Positions 10,216-24,299 of a stretch of 64,000 nucleotides of DNA are shown piece by piece (the stretch's first letter is position 1; each line of letters begins with the position of its first letter). The DNA is from Seriola aureovittata. Its lineage: Eukaryota > Chordata > Actinopteri > Carangiformes > Carangidae. The DNA lies in contig NC_079375.1 in the NCBI RefSeq assembly GCF_021018895.1, positions 26,454,475 through 26,518,474 of the forward strand, written 5' to 3'. Below the pieces are notes generated by a model, which was not told the DNA's origin, made no database searches, and was given only the letters and a program-made list of their open reading frames with translations. A program made the translations under genes and the position numbers.

Positions 10216-12720
10216 GGGCATGAGATGGTTGTAAAAATATCAAACTGAAATAGGTCAAAAAATGTGACAAGGTCGAATAATGTGATAAAAAAAATTGCAT
10301 AAGGTACATAAAATGTCATATTGCGAATACATAAGATGTCACACTGTAATGAAGAATAAAAACGCCAAAAAACGTCACAGGCATAAAAAGTCATAGTATA
10401 GTAAGGCATAAAAAGTCATTGTATAGTAAGGCAAAAAAAGTCATAGTATAGTAAGGCATAAAAAGTCAAAGTATAGTAAGGCATAAAAAGTCATTGTATA
10501 GTAAGGCAAAAAAAGTCATAGTATAGTAAGGCATAAAAAGTCATAGTATAGTAAGGCAAAAAAAGTCATAGTATAGTAAGGCAAAAAAAAAGAGAAAAAA
10601 CGTCATAGTATAGTAAGGCATAAAAAGTCATAGTATAGTAAGGCAAAAAAAGTCATAGTATAGTAAGGCAAAAAAAAAAGACAAAAAACGTCATAGTATA
10701 GTAAGGCAAAAAAACGCCAAAAAAACGTCACAGTATAGTAAGGCAAAAAAAAAGAAAAAACGTCACAGTATAGTAAGGCAAAAAAAGTCATAGTATAGTA
10801 AGGCAAAAAAATCTTAGTGCAGTAAGGTAAAGAAAAATGACAAAAAAAGTCATAGTATAGTAAGGCATAAAAAAAGAGAAAAAAAGTCATAGTATAGTAA
10901 GGCAAAAAAATCTTAGTGCAGTAAGGTAAAGAAAAATGACAAAAAAGGTCATAGTATAGTAAGGCATAAAAAGTCATAGTATAGTAAGGCATAAAAAGTC
11001 ATAGTATAGTAAGGCAAAATAAGTCATAGTATAGTAAGGCAAAAAAAACGCCAAAAATCGTCACACTATAGTAAGGCAAAAAAAGTCATAGTATAGTAAG
11101 GCAAAAAAAAAAGAGAAAAAACGTCATAGTATAGTAAGGCAAAAAAACGCCAAAAAACGTCATAGTATAGTAAGGCATAAAAAGTCATAGTATAGTAAGG
11201 CAAAAAAATCTTAGTACAGTAAGGTAAAAAAAATGACAAAAAAAGTCATAGTATAGTAAGGCATAAAAAGTCATAGTACAGTAAGGCAAAAAAGAATGAC
11301 AAAAAACGTCATAGTATAGTAAGGCAAAAAAAAAGACAAAAAACGTCACAGTATAGTAAGGCATAAAAAGTCATAGTATAGTAAGGCAAAAAAAGTCATA
11401 GTATAGTAAGGCAAAAGAAAGCCAAAAAACGACATAGTATAGTAAGGCAAAAAAAATGAGAAAAAACGTCATAGTATAGTAAGGCATAAAAAGTCATATT
11501 ATAGTGAGCCAAAAAAATGCCAAAAAAAGTCATAATATACTAAGGCATAAAAAGTCAGTATAGTGAGCCAAAAAAACGCGAAAAAACGTCATAGTATAGT
11601 AAGGCATAAAAAGTCATAGTATAGTAAGGCAAAAAAATCTTAGTACAGTAAGGTAAAAAAAATGACAAAAAAAGTCATAGTATAGTAAGGCAAAAAAAGT
11701 CATAGTATAGTAAGGCAAAAAAAATGAGAAAAAACGTCATAGTATAGTAAGGCATAAAAAGGCATAGTATAGTAAGGCAAAAAAATGTCATAGTATAGTA
11801 AGGCAAAAAAATCTTAGTACAGTAAGGTAAAAAAAATGACAAAAAAAGTCATAGTATAGTAAGGCAAAAAAAAGCCAAAAAACGTCATAGTATAGTAAGG
11901 CAAAAAAAGGTCACAGTATAGTAAGGCATAAAAAGTCATAGTATAGTAAGGCAAAAAAATGCCAAAAAACGTCACAGTATAGGAAGGCATAAAAAGTCAT
12001 AGTATAGTGAGCCAAAAAAAACGCCAAAAAACGTCACAGTATAGTAAGGCATAAAAAGTCATAGTATAGTAAGGCAAAAAAAGTCATAGTATAGTAAGGC
12101 AAAAAAAAAGACAAAAAAGTCATAGTATAGTAAGGCAAAAAAAGTCATAGTATAATAAGGCAAAAAAATTGGAAAAAACGTCATAGTATAGTAAGGCATA
12201 AAAAGTCATAGTATAGTAAGGCAAAAAAACGCCAAAAAACGTCACAGTATAGTAAGGCATAAAAAGTCATAGTATAGTAAGGCAAAAAAAGTTATAGTAT
12301 AGTAAGGCATAAAAAGTCATAGTATAGTAAGGCAAAAAAAGTCATAGTATAGTAAGGCAAAAAAAAAGACAAAAAACGTCACAGTATAGTAAGGCAAAAA
12401 AACGCCAAAAAACGTCACAGTATAGTAAGGCATAAAAAGTCATAGTATAGTAAGGCAAAAAAAAATGACAAAAAACGTCATAGTATCGTAAGGCAAAAAA
12501 ACGCCAAAAAACGTTTAAGTATAGTAAGGCAAAAAAAGTCATAGTACAGTAAGGCAAAAAAAAAGAGAAAAAACGTCATAGTATAGTAAGACAAAAAAAG
12601 TCATAGTATAGTAAGGCAAAAAAATCTTAGTACAGTAAGGTAAAAAAAATGACAAAAAAAGTCATAGTATAGTAAGGCAAAAAAAGTCATAGTATAGTAA
12701 GGCAAAAAAAAAGACAAAAA

Positions 12721-15700
12721 AGTTATAGTATAGTAAGGCAAAAAAATGCCAAAAAACGTCACAGTATAGGAAGGCATAAAAAGTCATAGTATAGTGAGCC
12801 AAAAAAACGCCAAAAAACGTCACAGTATAGTAAGGCATAAAAAGTCATAGTATAGTAAGGCAAAAAAAGTCATAGTATAGTAAGGCAAAAAAACGCCAAA
12901 AAACGTCACAGTATAGTAAGGCATAAAAAGTCATAGTATAGTAAGGCAAAAAAAAATGACAAAAAACGTCATAGTACAGTAAGGCAAAAAAAAAGAGAAA
13001 AAACGTCATAGTATAGTAAGGCAAAAAAAGTCATAGTATAGTAAGGCAAAAAAATCTTAGTACATTAAGGTAAAAAAAATGACAAAAAAAGTCATAGTAT
13101 AGTAAGGCAAAAAAAGTCATAGTATAGTAAGGCAAAAAAAAAGACAAAAAAATCATAGTATAGTAAGGTATAAAAAGTCATAGTATAGTAAGGTATAAAA
13201 AGTCATAGTATAGTAAGGCAAAAAAAATGAGAATAAACGTCATAGTATAGTAAGGCAAAAAAAAGCCAAAAAACGTCATAGTATAGTAAGGCATAAAAAG
13301 TCATAGTATAGTAAGGCAAAAAAAGTCATAGTATAGTAAGGCAAAAAAAAAGAGAAAAAAACGTCATAGTATAGTAAGGCATAACAAGTCATAGTATAGT
13401 AAGGCATAAAAAGTCATAGTATAGTAAGGCATAAAAAGACATTGTATAGTAAGGCAAAAAAAGTCATAGTATAGTAAGGCATAAAAAGTCAAAGTATAGT
13501 AAGGCATAAAAAGTCATTGTATAGTAAGGCAAAAAAAGTCATAGTATAGTAAGGCAAAAAAAGTCATAGTATAGTAAGGCATAAAAAGTCATAGTATAGT
13601 AAGGCAAAAAAAGTCATAGTATAGTAAGGCAAAAAAAAAGAGAAAAAACGTCATAGTATAGTAAGGCATAAAAAGTAATAGTATAGTAAGGCAAAAAAAT
13701 GCCAAAAAACGTCACAGTATAGGAAGGCATAAAAAGTCATAGTATAGTGAGCCAAAAAAACGCCAAAAAACGTCACAGTATAGTAAGGCATAAAAAGTCA
13801 TAGTATAGTAAGGCAAAAAAAGTCATAGTATAGTAAGGCAAAAAAAAAGACAAAAAACGTCACAGTATAGTAAGGCATAAAAAGTCATAGTATAGTAAGG
13901 CAAAAAAAGTCATAGTATAGTAAGGCAAAAAAAAAGACAAAAAACGTCACAGTATAGTAAGGCAAAAAAACGCCAAAAAAGGTCACAGTATAGTAAGGCA
14001 TAAAAAGTCATAGTATAGTAAGGCAAAAAAAAATTACAAAAAACGTCATAGTACAGTAAGGCAAAAAAAAAAGAGAAAAAACGTCATAGTATAGTAAGGC
14101 AAAAAAAGTCATAGTATAGTAAGGCAAAAAAATCTTAGTACATTAAGGTAAAAAAAATGACAAAAAAAGTCATAGTATAGTAAGGCAAAAAAAGTCATAG
14201 TATAGTAAGGCAAAAAAAAAGACAAAAAAGTCATAGTATAGTAAGGCAAAAAAAGTCATAGTATAATAAGGCAAAAAAAATGAGAAAAAACGTCATAGTA
14301 TAGTAAGGCATAAAAAGTCATAGTATAGTAAGGCAAAAAAAATGAGAAAAAACCTCATAATATAGTAAGGCATAAAAAGTCATAGTATAGTAAGGCAAAA
14401 AAATCTTAGTACAGTAAGGTAAAAAAAATGACAAAAAATGTCATCGTATAGTAATGCATAAAAAGTCATAGTATAGTAAGGTAAAAAAAAATGAGAAAAA
14501 ATGTAATCGTATAGTAAGGCATAAAAACGCCAATAAACGTCATAGTATAGTAAAGCATAAAAAGTCATAGTATAGTAAGGCAAAAAAAAGCCAAAAAACG
14601 TCATAGTATAGTAAGGCATAAAAAGTCATAGTATAGTAAGGCAAAAAAATCTTAGTACAGTAAGGTAAAAAAAATGACAAAAAAAGTCATAGTATAGTAA
14701 GGCAAAAAAAGTCATAGTATAGTAAGGCAGAAAAAATGACAAAAAAAGTCATAGTATAGTAAGGCAAAAAAAGTCATAGTATAGAAAGGCAAAAAAAATG
14801 AGAAAAAAAGTCATAGTATAGTAAGGCATAAAAAGTCATAGTACAGTAAGATAAAAAAAATGAGAAAAAATGTCATCGTATAGTAAGGCATAAAAACGCC
14901 AAAAAACGTCACAGTATAGTAAGGCATAAAAAGTCATAGTATAGTAAGGCAAAAAAATCATAATACAGTAAGGCAAAAAAAAATGACAAAAAACATCACA
15001 GTATAGTAAGGCATAAAAAGTCATAGTATAGTAAGGCAAAAAAAGTCATAGTATAGTAAGGCAAAAAAAATGAGAAAAAACTTCATAGTATAGTAAGGCA
15101 AAAAAAGTCATAGTATAGTAAGGCATAAAAAGTCATAGTATAGTAAGGCAAAAAAAAAGCCAAAAAACGTCACAGTATAGTAAGTCATAAAAAGTCATAG
15201 TATAGTAAGGCAAAAAAAAAGACAAAAAACGTCACAGTATAGTAAGGCATAAAAAGTCATAGTATAGTAAGGCATAAAAAGTCATAATATACTAAGGCAT
15301 AAAAACGCCAAAATACGTCACAGTATAGTAAGGCAAAAAAAGGTCACAGTATAGTAAGGCATAAAAAGTCATAGTATAGTAAGGCAAAAAAATGCCAAAA
15401 AACGTCACAGTATAGGAAGGCATAAAAAGTCATAGTATAGTGAGCCAAAAAAACGCCAAAAAACGTCACAGTATAGTAAGGCATAAAAAGTCATAGTATA
15501 GTAAGGCAAAAAAAGTCATAGTATAATAAGGCAAAAAAATTGGAAAAAACGTCATAGTATAGTAAGGCATAAAAAGTCATAGTATAGTAAGGCAAAAAAA
15601 CGCCAAAAAACGTCACAGTATAGTAAGGCATAAAAAGTCATAGTATAGTAAGGCAAAAAAAGTTATAGTATAGTAAGGCATAAAAAGTCATAGTATAGTA

Positions 15701-18700
15701 AGGCAAAAAAAGTCATAGTATAGTAAGGCAAAAAAAAAGACAAAAAAGTTATAGTATAGTAAGGCAAAAAAATGCCAAAAAACGTCACAGTATAGGAAGG
15801 CATAAAAAGTCATAGTATAGTGAGCCAAAAAAACGCCAAAAAACGTCACAGTATAGTAAGGCATAAAAAGTCATAGTATAGTAAGGCAAAAAAAGTCATA
15901 GTATAGTAAGGCAAAAAAACGCCAAAAAACGTCACAGTATAGTAAGGCATAAAAAGTCATAGTATAGTAAGGCAAAAAAAAATGACAAAAAACGTCATAG
16001 TACAGTAAGGCAAAAAAAAAGAGAAAAAACGTCATAGTATAGTAAGGCAAAAAAAGTCATAGTATAGTAAGGCAAAAAAATCTTAGTACATTAAGGTAAA
16101 AAAAATGACAAAAAAAGTCATAGTATAGTAAGGCAAAAAAAGTCATAGTATAGTAAGGCAAAAAAAAAGAAAAAAACGTCATAGTATAGTAAGGTATAAA
16201 AAGTCATAGTATAGTAAGGTATAAAAAGTCATAGTATAGTAAGGCAAAAAAAATGAGAATAAACGTCATAGTATAGTAAGGCAAAAAAAAGCCAAAAAAC
16301 GTCATAGTATAGTAAGGCATAAAAAGTCATAGTATAGTAAGGCAAAAAAAGTCATAGTATAGTAAGGCAAAAAAAAAGAGAAAAAACGTCATAGTATAGT
16401 AAGGCATAACAAGTCATAGTATAGTAAGGCATAAAAAGTCATAGTATAGTAAGGCATAAAAAGACATTGTATAGTAAGGCAAAAAAAGTCATAGTATAGT
16501 AAGGCATAAAAAGTCAAAGTATAGTAAGGCATAAAAAGTCATTGTATAGTAAGGCAAAAAAAGTCATAGTATAGTAAGGCAAAAAAAGTCATAGTATAGT
16601 AAGGCATAAAAAGTCATAGTATAGTAAGGCAAAAAAAGTCATAGTATAGTAAGGCAAAAAAAAAGAGAAAAAACGTCATAGTATAGTAAGGCATAAAAAG
16701 TAATAGTATAGTAAGGCAAAAAAATGCCAAAAAACGTCACAGTATAGGAAGGCATAAAAAGTCATAGTATAGTGAGCCAAAAAAACGCCAAAAAACGTCA
16801 CAGTATAGTAAGGCATAAAAAGTCATAGTATAGTAAGGCAAAAAAAGTCATAGTATAGTAAGGCAAAAAAAAAGACAAAAAACGTCACAGTATAGTAAGG
16901 CATAAAAAGTCATAGTATAGTAAGGCAAAAAAAGTCATAGTATAGTAAGGCAAAAAAAAAGACAAAAAACGTCACAGTATAGTAAGGCAAAAAAACGCCA
17001 AAAAAGGTCACAGTATAGTAAGGCATAAAAAGTCATAGTATAGTAAGGCAAAAAAAAATTACAAAAAACGTCATAGTACAGTAAGGCAAAAAAAAAGAGA
17101 AAAAACGTCATAGTATAGTAAGGCAAAAAAAGTCATAGTATAGTAAGGCAAAAAAATCTTAGTACATTAAGGTAAAAAAAATGACAAAAAAAGTCATAGT
17201 ATAGTAAGGCAAAAAAAGTCATAGTATAGTAAGGCAAAAAAAAAGACAAAAAAGTCATAGTATAGTAAGGCAAAAAAAGTCATAGTATAATAAGGCAAAA
17301 AAATGAGAAAAAACCTCATAGTATAGTAAGGCATAAAAAGTCATAGTATAGTAAGGCAAAAAAAATGAGAAAAAACCTCATAATATAGTAAGGCATAAAA
17401 AGTCATAGTATAGTAAGGCAAAAAAATCTTAGTACAGTAAGGTAAAAAAAATGACAAAAAATGTCATCGTATAGTAATGCATAAAAAGTCATAGTACAGT
17501 AAGGTAAAAAAAATGAGAAAAAATGTCATCGTATAGTAAGGCATAAAAACGCCAATAAACGTCATAGTATAGTAAAGCATAAAAAGTCATAGTATAGTAA
17601 GGCAAAAAAAATGAGAAAAAAACGTCATAATATAGTAAGGCATAAAAAGTCATAGTATAGTAAGGCAAAAAAATCTTAGTACAGTAAGGTAAAAAAAATG
17701 ACAAAAAAAGTCATAGTATAGTAAGGCAAAAAAAGTCATAGTATAGTAAGGCAGAAAAAATGACAAAAAAAGTCATAGTATAGTAAGGCAAAAAAAGTCA
17801 TAGTATAGAAAGGCAAAAAAAATGAGAAAAAACGTCATAGTATAGTAAGGCATAAAAAGTCATAGTACAGTAAGGTAAAAAAAATGAGAAAAAATGTCAT
17901 CGTATAGTAAGGCATAAAAACGCCAAAAAACGTCACAGTATAGTAAGGCATAAAAAGTCATAGTATAGTAAGGCAAAAAAATCATAATACAGTAAGGCAA
18001 AAAAAAATGACAAAAAACATCACAGTATAGTAAGGCATAAAAAGTCATAGTATAGTAAGGCAAAAAAAGTCATAGTATAGTAAGGCAAAAAAAATGAGAA
18101 AAAACTTCATAGTATAGTAAGGCAAAAAAAGTCATAGTATAGTAAGGCAAAAAAAGTCATAGTATAGTAAGGCAAAAAAAAGCCAAAAAACGTCACAGTA
18201 TAGTAAGTCATAAAAAGTCATAGTATAGTAAGGCAAAAAAAAAGACAAAAAACGTCACAGTATAGTAAGGCATAAAAAGTCATAGTATAGTAAGGCATAA
18301 AACGTCATAATATAGTAAGGCAAAAAAACGCCAAAATACGTCACAGTATAGTAAGGCAAAAAAAGGTCACAGTATAGTAAGGCATAAAAAGTCATAGTAT
18401 AGTAAGGCAAAAAAATGCCAAAAAACGTCACAGTATAGGAAGGCATAAAAAGTCATAGTATAGTGAGCCAAAAAAACGCCAAAAAACGTCACAGTATAGT
18501 AAGGCATAAAAAGTCATAGTATAGTAAGGCAAAAAAAGTCATAGTATAATAAGGCAAAAAAATTGGAAAAAACGTCATAGTATAGTAAGGCATAAAAAGT
18601 CATAGTATAGTAAGGCAAAAAAACGCCAAAAAACGTCACAGTATAGTAAGGCATAAAAAGTCATAGTATAGTAAGGCAAAAAAAGTTATAGTATAGTAAG

Positions 18701-18760
18701 GCATAAAAAGTCATAGTATAGTAAGGCAAAAAAAAATGACAAAAAACGTCACAGTATATT
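12721..18760. repeat. tandem 3.02-kb higher-order repeat (two copies)
   Basis: Rare unit variants recur at a constant offset. The tract 'agttatag...aatgcc' lies at 12721 and 15747 (3,026 bp). 'ataacaagtc' lies at 13381 and 16406 (3,025 bp). 'taagtcata' lies at 15181 and 18204 (3,023 bp). 'tataataagg...ttgg' lies at 15522 and 18545 (3,023 bp). An earlier copy of the last marker at 12151 is 3,371 bp upstream, which indicates an indel. Confidence 0.85.
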
Positions 18761-19658
18761 AAGTCATAAAAAGTCATAGTATAGTAAGGCAAAAAAAAAG
18801 ACAAAAAACGTCACAGTATAGTAAGGCATAAAAAGTCATAGTATAGTAAGGCATAAAACGTCATAATATAGTAAGGCAAAAAAACGCCAAAATACGTCAC
18901 AGTATACTAAGGCAAAAAAAATGTCAAAAAACGTCATAGTATAGTAAGGCAAAAAAAACGCCAAAAAACGTCACAGTATAGTAAGGCAAAAAAAGTCATA
19001 GTATAGTAAGTCAAAAAAAATGAGAAAAAACCTCATAGTATAGTAAGGCATAAAAAGTCAGAGTATAGTAAGGCAAAAAAATCTTAGTACATTAAGGTAA
19101 AAAAAATAACAAAAAAAGTCATAGTATAGTAAGGCAAAAAAAAAAAGACAAAAAACGTCATAGTATAGTATAGTAAGGCAAAAAAAGTCATAGTATAGTA
19201 TGGCAAAAAAAATGACAAAAAACGTCATAGTATAGTAAGGCATAAAAAGTCATAGTATAGCAAGGCATAAAAAGTCATAGTATAGTAAGGCAAAAAAAGT
19301 CATAGTATAGTATGGCAAAAAAAGTCATAGTATAGTATGGCAAAAAAAATGACAAAAAACGTCATAGTATAGTAAGGCATAAAAAGTCATAGTATAGCAA
19401 GGCATAAAAAGTCATAGTATAGTAAGGCAAAAAAAGTCATAGTATAGTAAGGCAAAAAAAGTCATAGTATAGTAAGTCAAAAAAAATGAGAAAAAACCTC
19501 ATAGTATAGTAAGGCATAAAAAGTCATAGTATAGTAAGGCAAAAAAATCTTAGTACATTAAGGTAAAAAAAATAACAAAAAAAGTCATAGTATAGTAAGG
19601 CAAAAAAAAAAGCCAAAAAACGTCATAGTATAGTAAGGCAAAAAAAGTCATAGTATAG

Positions 19659-19990
19659 TATGGCAAAAAAAATGACAAAAAACGTCATAGTATAGTAAGG
19701 CATAAAAAGTCATAGTATAGCAAGGCATAAAAAGTCATAGTATAGTAAGGCAAAAAAAGTCATAGTATAGTATGGCAAAAAAAATGACAAAAAACGTCAT
19801 AGTATAGTAAGGAATAAAAAGTCATAGTATAGCAAGGCATAAAAAGTCATAGTATAGTAAGGCAAAAAAAGCTATAGTATAGTATGGCAAAAAAAATGAC
19901 AAAAAACGTCATAGTATAGTAAGGCATAAAAAGTCATAGTATAGTAAGGCAAAAAAAGTCATAGTATAGCAAGGCATAAAAAGTCATAGT
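19659..19990. repeat. 112-bp sub-repeat in the satellite
   Basis: The variant tatggc occurs at 19659, 19771 and 19883 (112 bp apart) in the same local context of tatagcaaggc and atgacaaaaaac units. Confidence 0.75.
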
Positions 19991-20289
19991 ATAGTAAGGC
20001 AAAAAAAATGACAAAAAACATCCCAGTATAGTAAGACATAAAAAGTCATAGTATAATAAAGCATAAAAAGTCATAGTATAGTAAGGCAAAAAAAATGACA
20101 AAAAACTTCCCAGTATAGTAAGACATAAAAAGTCATAGTATAGCAAGGCATAAAAAGTCATAGTATAGTAAGGCAAAAAAAAAGACAAAGAACGTCATAG
20201 TATAGTAAGGCAAAAAAACGCCAAAAAACATCACAGTATAGTAAGGCATAAAAAGTCATAGTATAGTAAGGCAAAAAAATCATAGTACA

Positions 20290-21200
20290 GTAAGGTAAAA
20301 AAAATGAAAAAAATGTCATCGTATAGTAAGACATAAAAAGTCATAGTATAGTAAGGCGTAAAAAGTCATAGTATAGTAAGGCAAAAAAAATGACAAAAAA
20401 CGTCCCAGTAAAGTAAGACATAAAAAGTCATAGTATAGTAAGGCATAAAAAGTCATAGTATAGTAAGGCATAAAAAGTCATAGTATAGCAAGGCATATAA
20501 AGTCATAGTATAGTAAGGCAAAAAAAATGACAAAAAACGTCCCAGTATAGTAAGACATAAAAAGTCATAGTATAGTAAGGCATAAAACGTCATAATATAG
20601 TAAGGCAAAAAAACGCCAAAATACGTCACAGTATACTAAGGCAAAAAAAATGTCAAAAAAAGTCATAGTATAGTAAGGCAAAAAAAACGCCAAAAAACGT
20701 CACAGTATAGTAAGGCATAAAAAGTCATAGTATAGTAAGGCAAAAAAATCATAGTACAGTAAGGTAAAAAAAATGAAAAAAATGTCATCGTATAGTAAGA
20801 CATGAAAAGTCATAGTATAGTAAGGCGTAAAAAGTCATAGTATAGTAAGGCAAAAAAAATGACAAAAAACGTCCCAGTAAAGTAAGACATAAAAAGTCAT
20901 AGTATAGTAAGGCATAAAAAGTCATAGTATAGTAAGGCATAAAAAGTCATAGTATAGCAAGGCATATAAAGTCATAGTATAGTAAGGCAAAAAAAATGAC
21001 AAAAAACGTCCCAGTATAGTAAGACATAAAAAGTCATAGTATAGTAAGGCATAAAACGTCATAATATAGTAAGGCAAAAAAACGCCAAAATACGTCACAG
21101 TATACTAAGGCAAAAAAAATGTCAAAAAAAGTCATAGTATAGTAAGGCAAAAAAAACGCCAAAAAACGTCACAGTATAGTAAGGCATAAAAAGTCATAGT
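20290..21200. repeat. 469-bp tandem duplication in the satellite
   Basis: The rare variant ggcgta occurs at 20355 and 20824. The sequence around both points (tcatcgtatagtaagacat, cgtcccagtaaagtaagaca, gcaaggcatataaag) matches for several hundred bases. Confidence 0.8.
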
Positions 21201-24200
21201 ATAGTAAGGTAAAAAAAAGTCATATTATAGTAAGGCAAAAATACGCCAAAATACGTCACAGTATAGTAAGGCAAAAAAAAAAGACAAAAAACGTCATCGT
21301 ATATTAAGGCAAAAAAACGCCAAAAAACATCACAGTATAGTAAGGCATAAAAAGTCATAGTATAGTAAGGCAAAAAAAGTCACAGTATAGTAAGTCAAAA
21401 AAAATGAAAAAAAACTTCATAGTATAGTAAGGCAAAAAAAAGCCAAAAAACGTCATAGTATAGTAAGGCAAAAAAAAAGACAAAAAAACGTCACAGTATA
21501 GTAAAGCATAAAAAGTCATAGTATAGTAAGGCAAAAAAAAAGACAAAAAACGTCCCAGTATAGTAAGACATAAAAAGTCATAGTATAGTAAGGCATAAAA
21601 CGTCATAACATAGTAAGGCAAAAAAACGCCAAAATACGTCACAGTATACTAAGGCAAAAAAAATGTCAAAAAACGTCATAGTATAGTAAGGCAAAAAAAA
21701 CGCCAAAAAACGTCACAGTATAGTAAGGCATAAAAAGTCATAGTATAGTAAGGTAAAAAAACGTCATAGTATATTAAGGCAAAAAAACGCCAAAAAACAT
21801 CACAGTATAGTAAGGCATAAAAAGTCATAGTATAGTAAGGCAAAAAAATCTTAGTACAGTAAGGTAAAAAAAATGAAAAAAAATGTCATCGTATAGTAAG
21901 GCATAAAAAGTCATAGTATAGTAAGGCATAAAAAGTCATAGTATAGTAAGGCAAAAAAAAGCCAAAAAACGTCATAGTATAGTAAGGCAAAAAAAAATAC
22001 AAAAAAACGTCACAGTATAGTAAAGCATAAAAAGTTATAGTATAGTAAGGCAAAAAAAATGAGAAAAAAACGTCATAATATAGTAAGGCATAAAAAGTCA
22101 TAGTATAGTAAGGCAAAAAAATCTTAGTACAGTAAGGTAAAAAAAATGACAAAAAATGTCATCGTATAGTAAGGCATAAAAAGTCATAGTACAGTAAGGT
22201 AAAAAAAATGAGAAAAAATGTCATCGTATAGTAAGGCATAAAAACGCCAATAAACGTCATAGTATAGTAAAGCATAAAAAGTCATAGTATAGTAAGGCAA
22301 AAAAAAGCCAAAAAACGTCATAGTATAGTAAGGCAAAAAACCTCATAGTATAGTAAGGCATAAAAAGTCATAGTATAGTAAGGCAAAAAAATCTTAGTAC
22401 AGTAAGGTAAAAAAAATGACAAAAAAAGTCATAGTATAGTAAGGCAAAAAAAGTCATAGTATAGTAAGGCAGAAAAAATGAGAAAAAACGTCATAGTATA
22501 GTAAGGCATAAAAAGTCATAGTATAGTAAGGCAAAAAAATCTTAGTACAGTAAGGTAAAAAAAATGACAAAAAAAGTCATAGTATAGTAAGGCAAAAAAA
22601 GTCATAGTATAGAAAGGCAAAAAAAATGAGAAAAAACGTCATAGTATAGTAAGGCATAAAAAGTCATAGTACAGTAAGGTAAAAAAAATGAGAAAAAATG
22701 TCATCGTATAGTAAGGCATAAAAACGCCAAAAAGCGTCACAGTATAGTAAGGCATAAAAAGTCATAGTATAGTAAGGCAAAAAAATCATAATACAGTAAG
22801 GCAAAAAAAAATGACAAAAAACATCACAGTATAGTAAGGCATAAAAAGTCATAGTATAGTAAGGCAAAAAAAGTCATAGTATAGTAAGGCAAAAAAAATG
22901 AAAAAAAACTTCATTGTATAGTAAGGCATAAAAAGTCATAGTATAGTAAGGCAAAAAAATCTTAGTACATTAAGGTAAGAAAAATGACAAAAAAAGTCAT
23001 AGTATAGTAAGGCATAAAAAGTCATAGTATAGTAAGGCATAAAAAGTCATAGTATAGTAAGGCAAAAAAAAGCCAAAAAACGTCATAGTATAGTAAGGCA
23101 AAAAAAATACAAAAAAACGTCACAGTATAGTAAAGCATAAAAAGTTATAGTATAGTAAGGCAAAAAAAGTCATAGTATAGTAAGGCAAAAGAAATGAGAA
23201 AAAACGTCATAGTATAATAAGGCATAAGAAGTCATAGTATAGTAAGGCAAAAAAATCTTAGTACAGTAAAGTAAAAAAAATGATAAAAAAAGTCATAGTA
23301 TAGTAAGGCAAAAAAAGTCATAGTATAGTAAGTCAAAAAAAATGAGAAAAAACCTCATAGTATAGTAAGGCATAAAAAGTCATAGTATAGTAAGGCAAAA
23401 AAATCTTAGTACATTAAGGTAAAAAAAATGACAAAAAAAGTCATAGTATAGTAAGGCAAAAAAAGTCATAGTATAGTAAGGCAAAAAAAAAAGCCAAAAA
23501 ACGTCATAGTATAGTAAGGCAAAAAAAGTCATAGTATAGTATGGCAAAAAAAATGACAAAAAACGTCATAGTATAGTAAGGCATAAAAAGTCATAGTATA
23601 GTAAGGCAAAAAAAATGACAAAAAACATCCCAGTATAGTAAGACATAAAAAGTCATGGTATAATAAAGCATAAAAAGTCATAGTATAGTAAGGCAAAAAA
23701 AATGACAAAAAACTTCCCAGTATAGTAAGACATAAAAAATCATAGTATAGCAAGGCATAAAAAGTCATAGTATAGTAAGGCAAAAAAAAAAGACAAAAAA
23801 CGTCATAGTATATTAAGGCAAAAAAACGCCAAAAAACATCACAGTATAGTAAGGCATAAAACGTCATAGTATAGTAAGGCAAAAAAATCATAGTACAGTA
23901 AGGTAAAAAAAATGACTAAAAGTGTCATAGTATAGTAAGGCAAAAAAAGTCATAGTATAGTAAGGCATAAAAAGTCATAGAATAGTAAGGCAAAAAAATC
24001 ATAGTACAGTAAGGTAAAAAAAATGAAAAAAATGTCATCGTATAGTAAGGCATAAAAACGCCAAAAAACGTCATAGTATAGTAAGGCAAAAAATGACAAA
24101 AAACGTCCCAGTATAGTAAGACATAAAAAGTCATAGTATAGTAAGGCATAAAACGTCATAATATAGTAAGGCAAAAAAACGCCAAAATACGTCACAGTAT

Positions 24201-24299
24201 ACTAAGACAAAAAAAATGTCAAAAAACGTCATAGTATAGTAAGGCAAAAAAAACGCCAAAAAACGTCACAGTATAGTAAAGCATAAAAAGTCATAGTAT

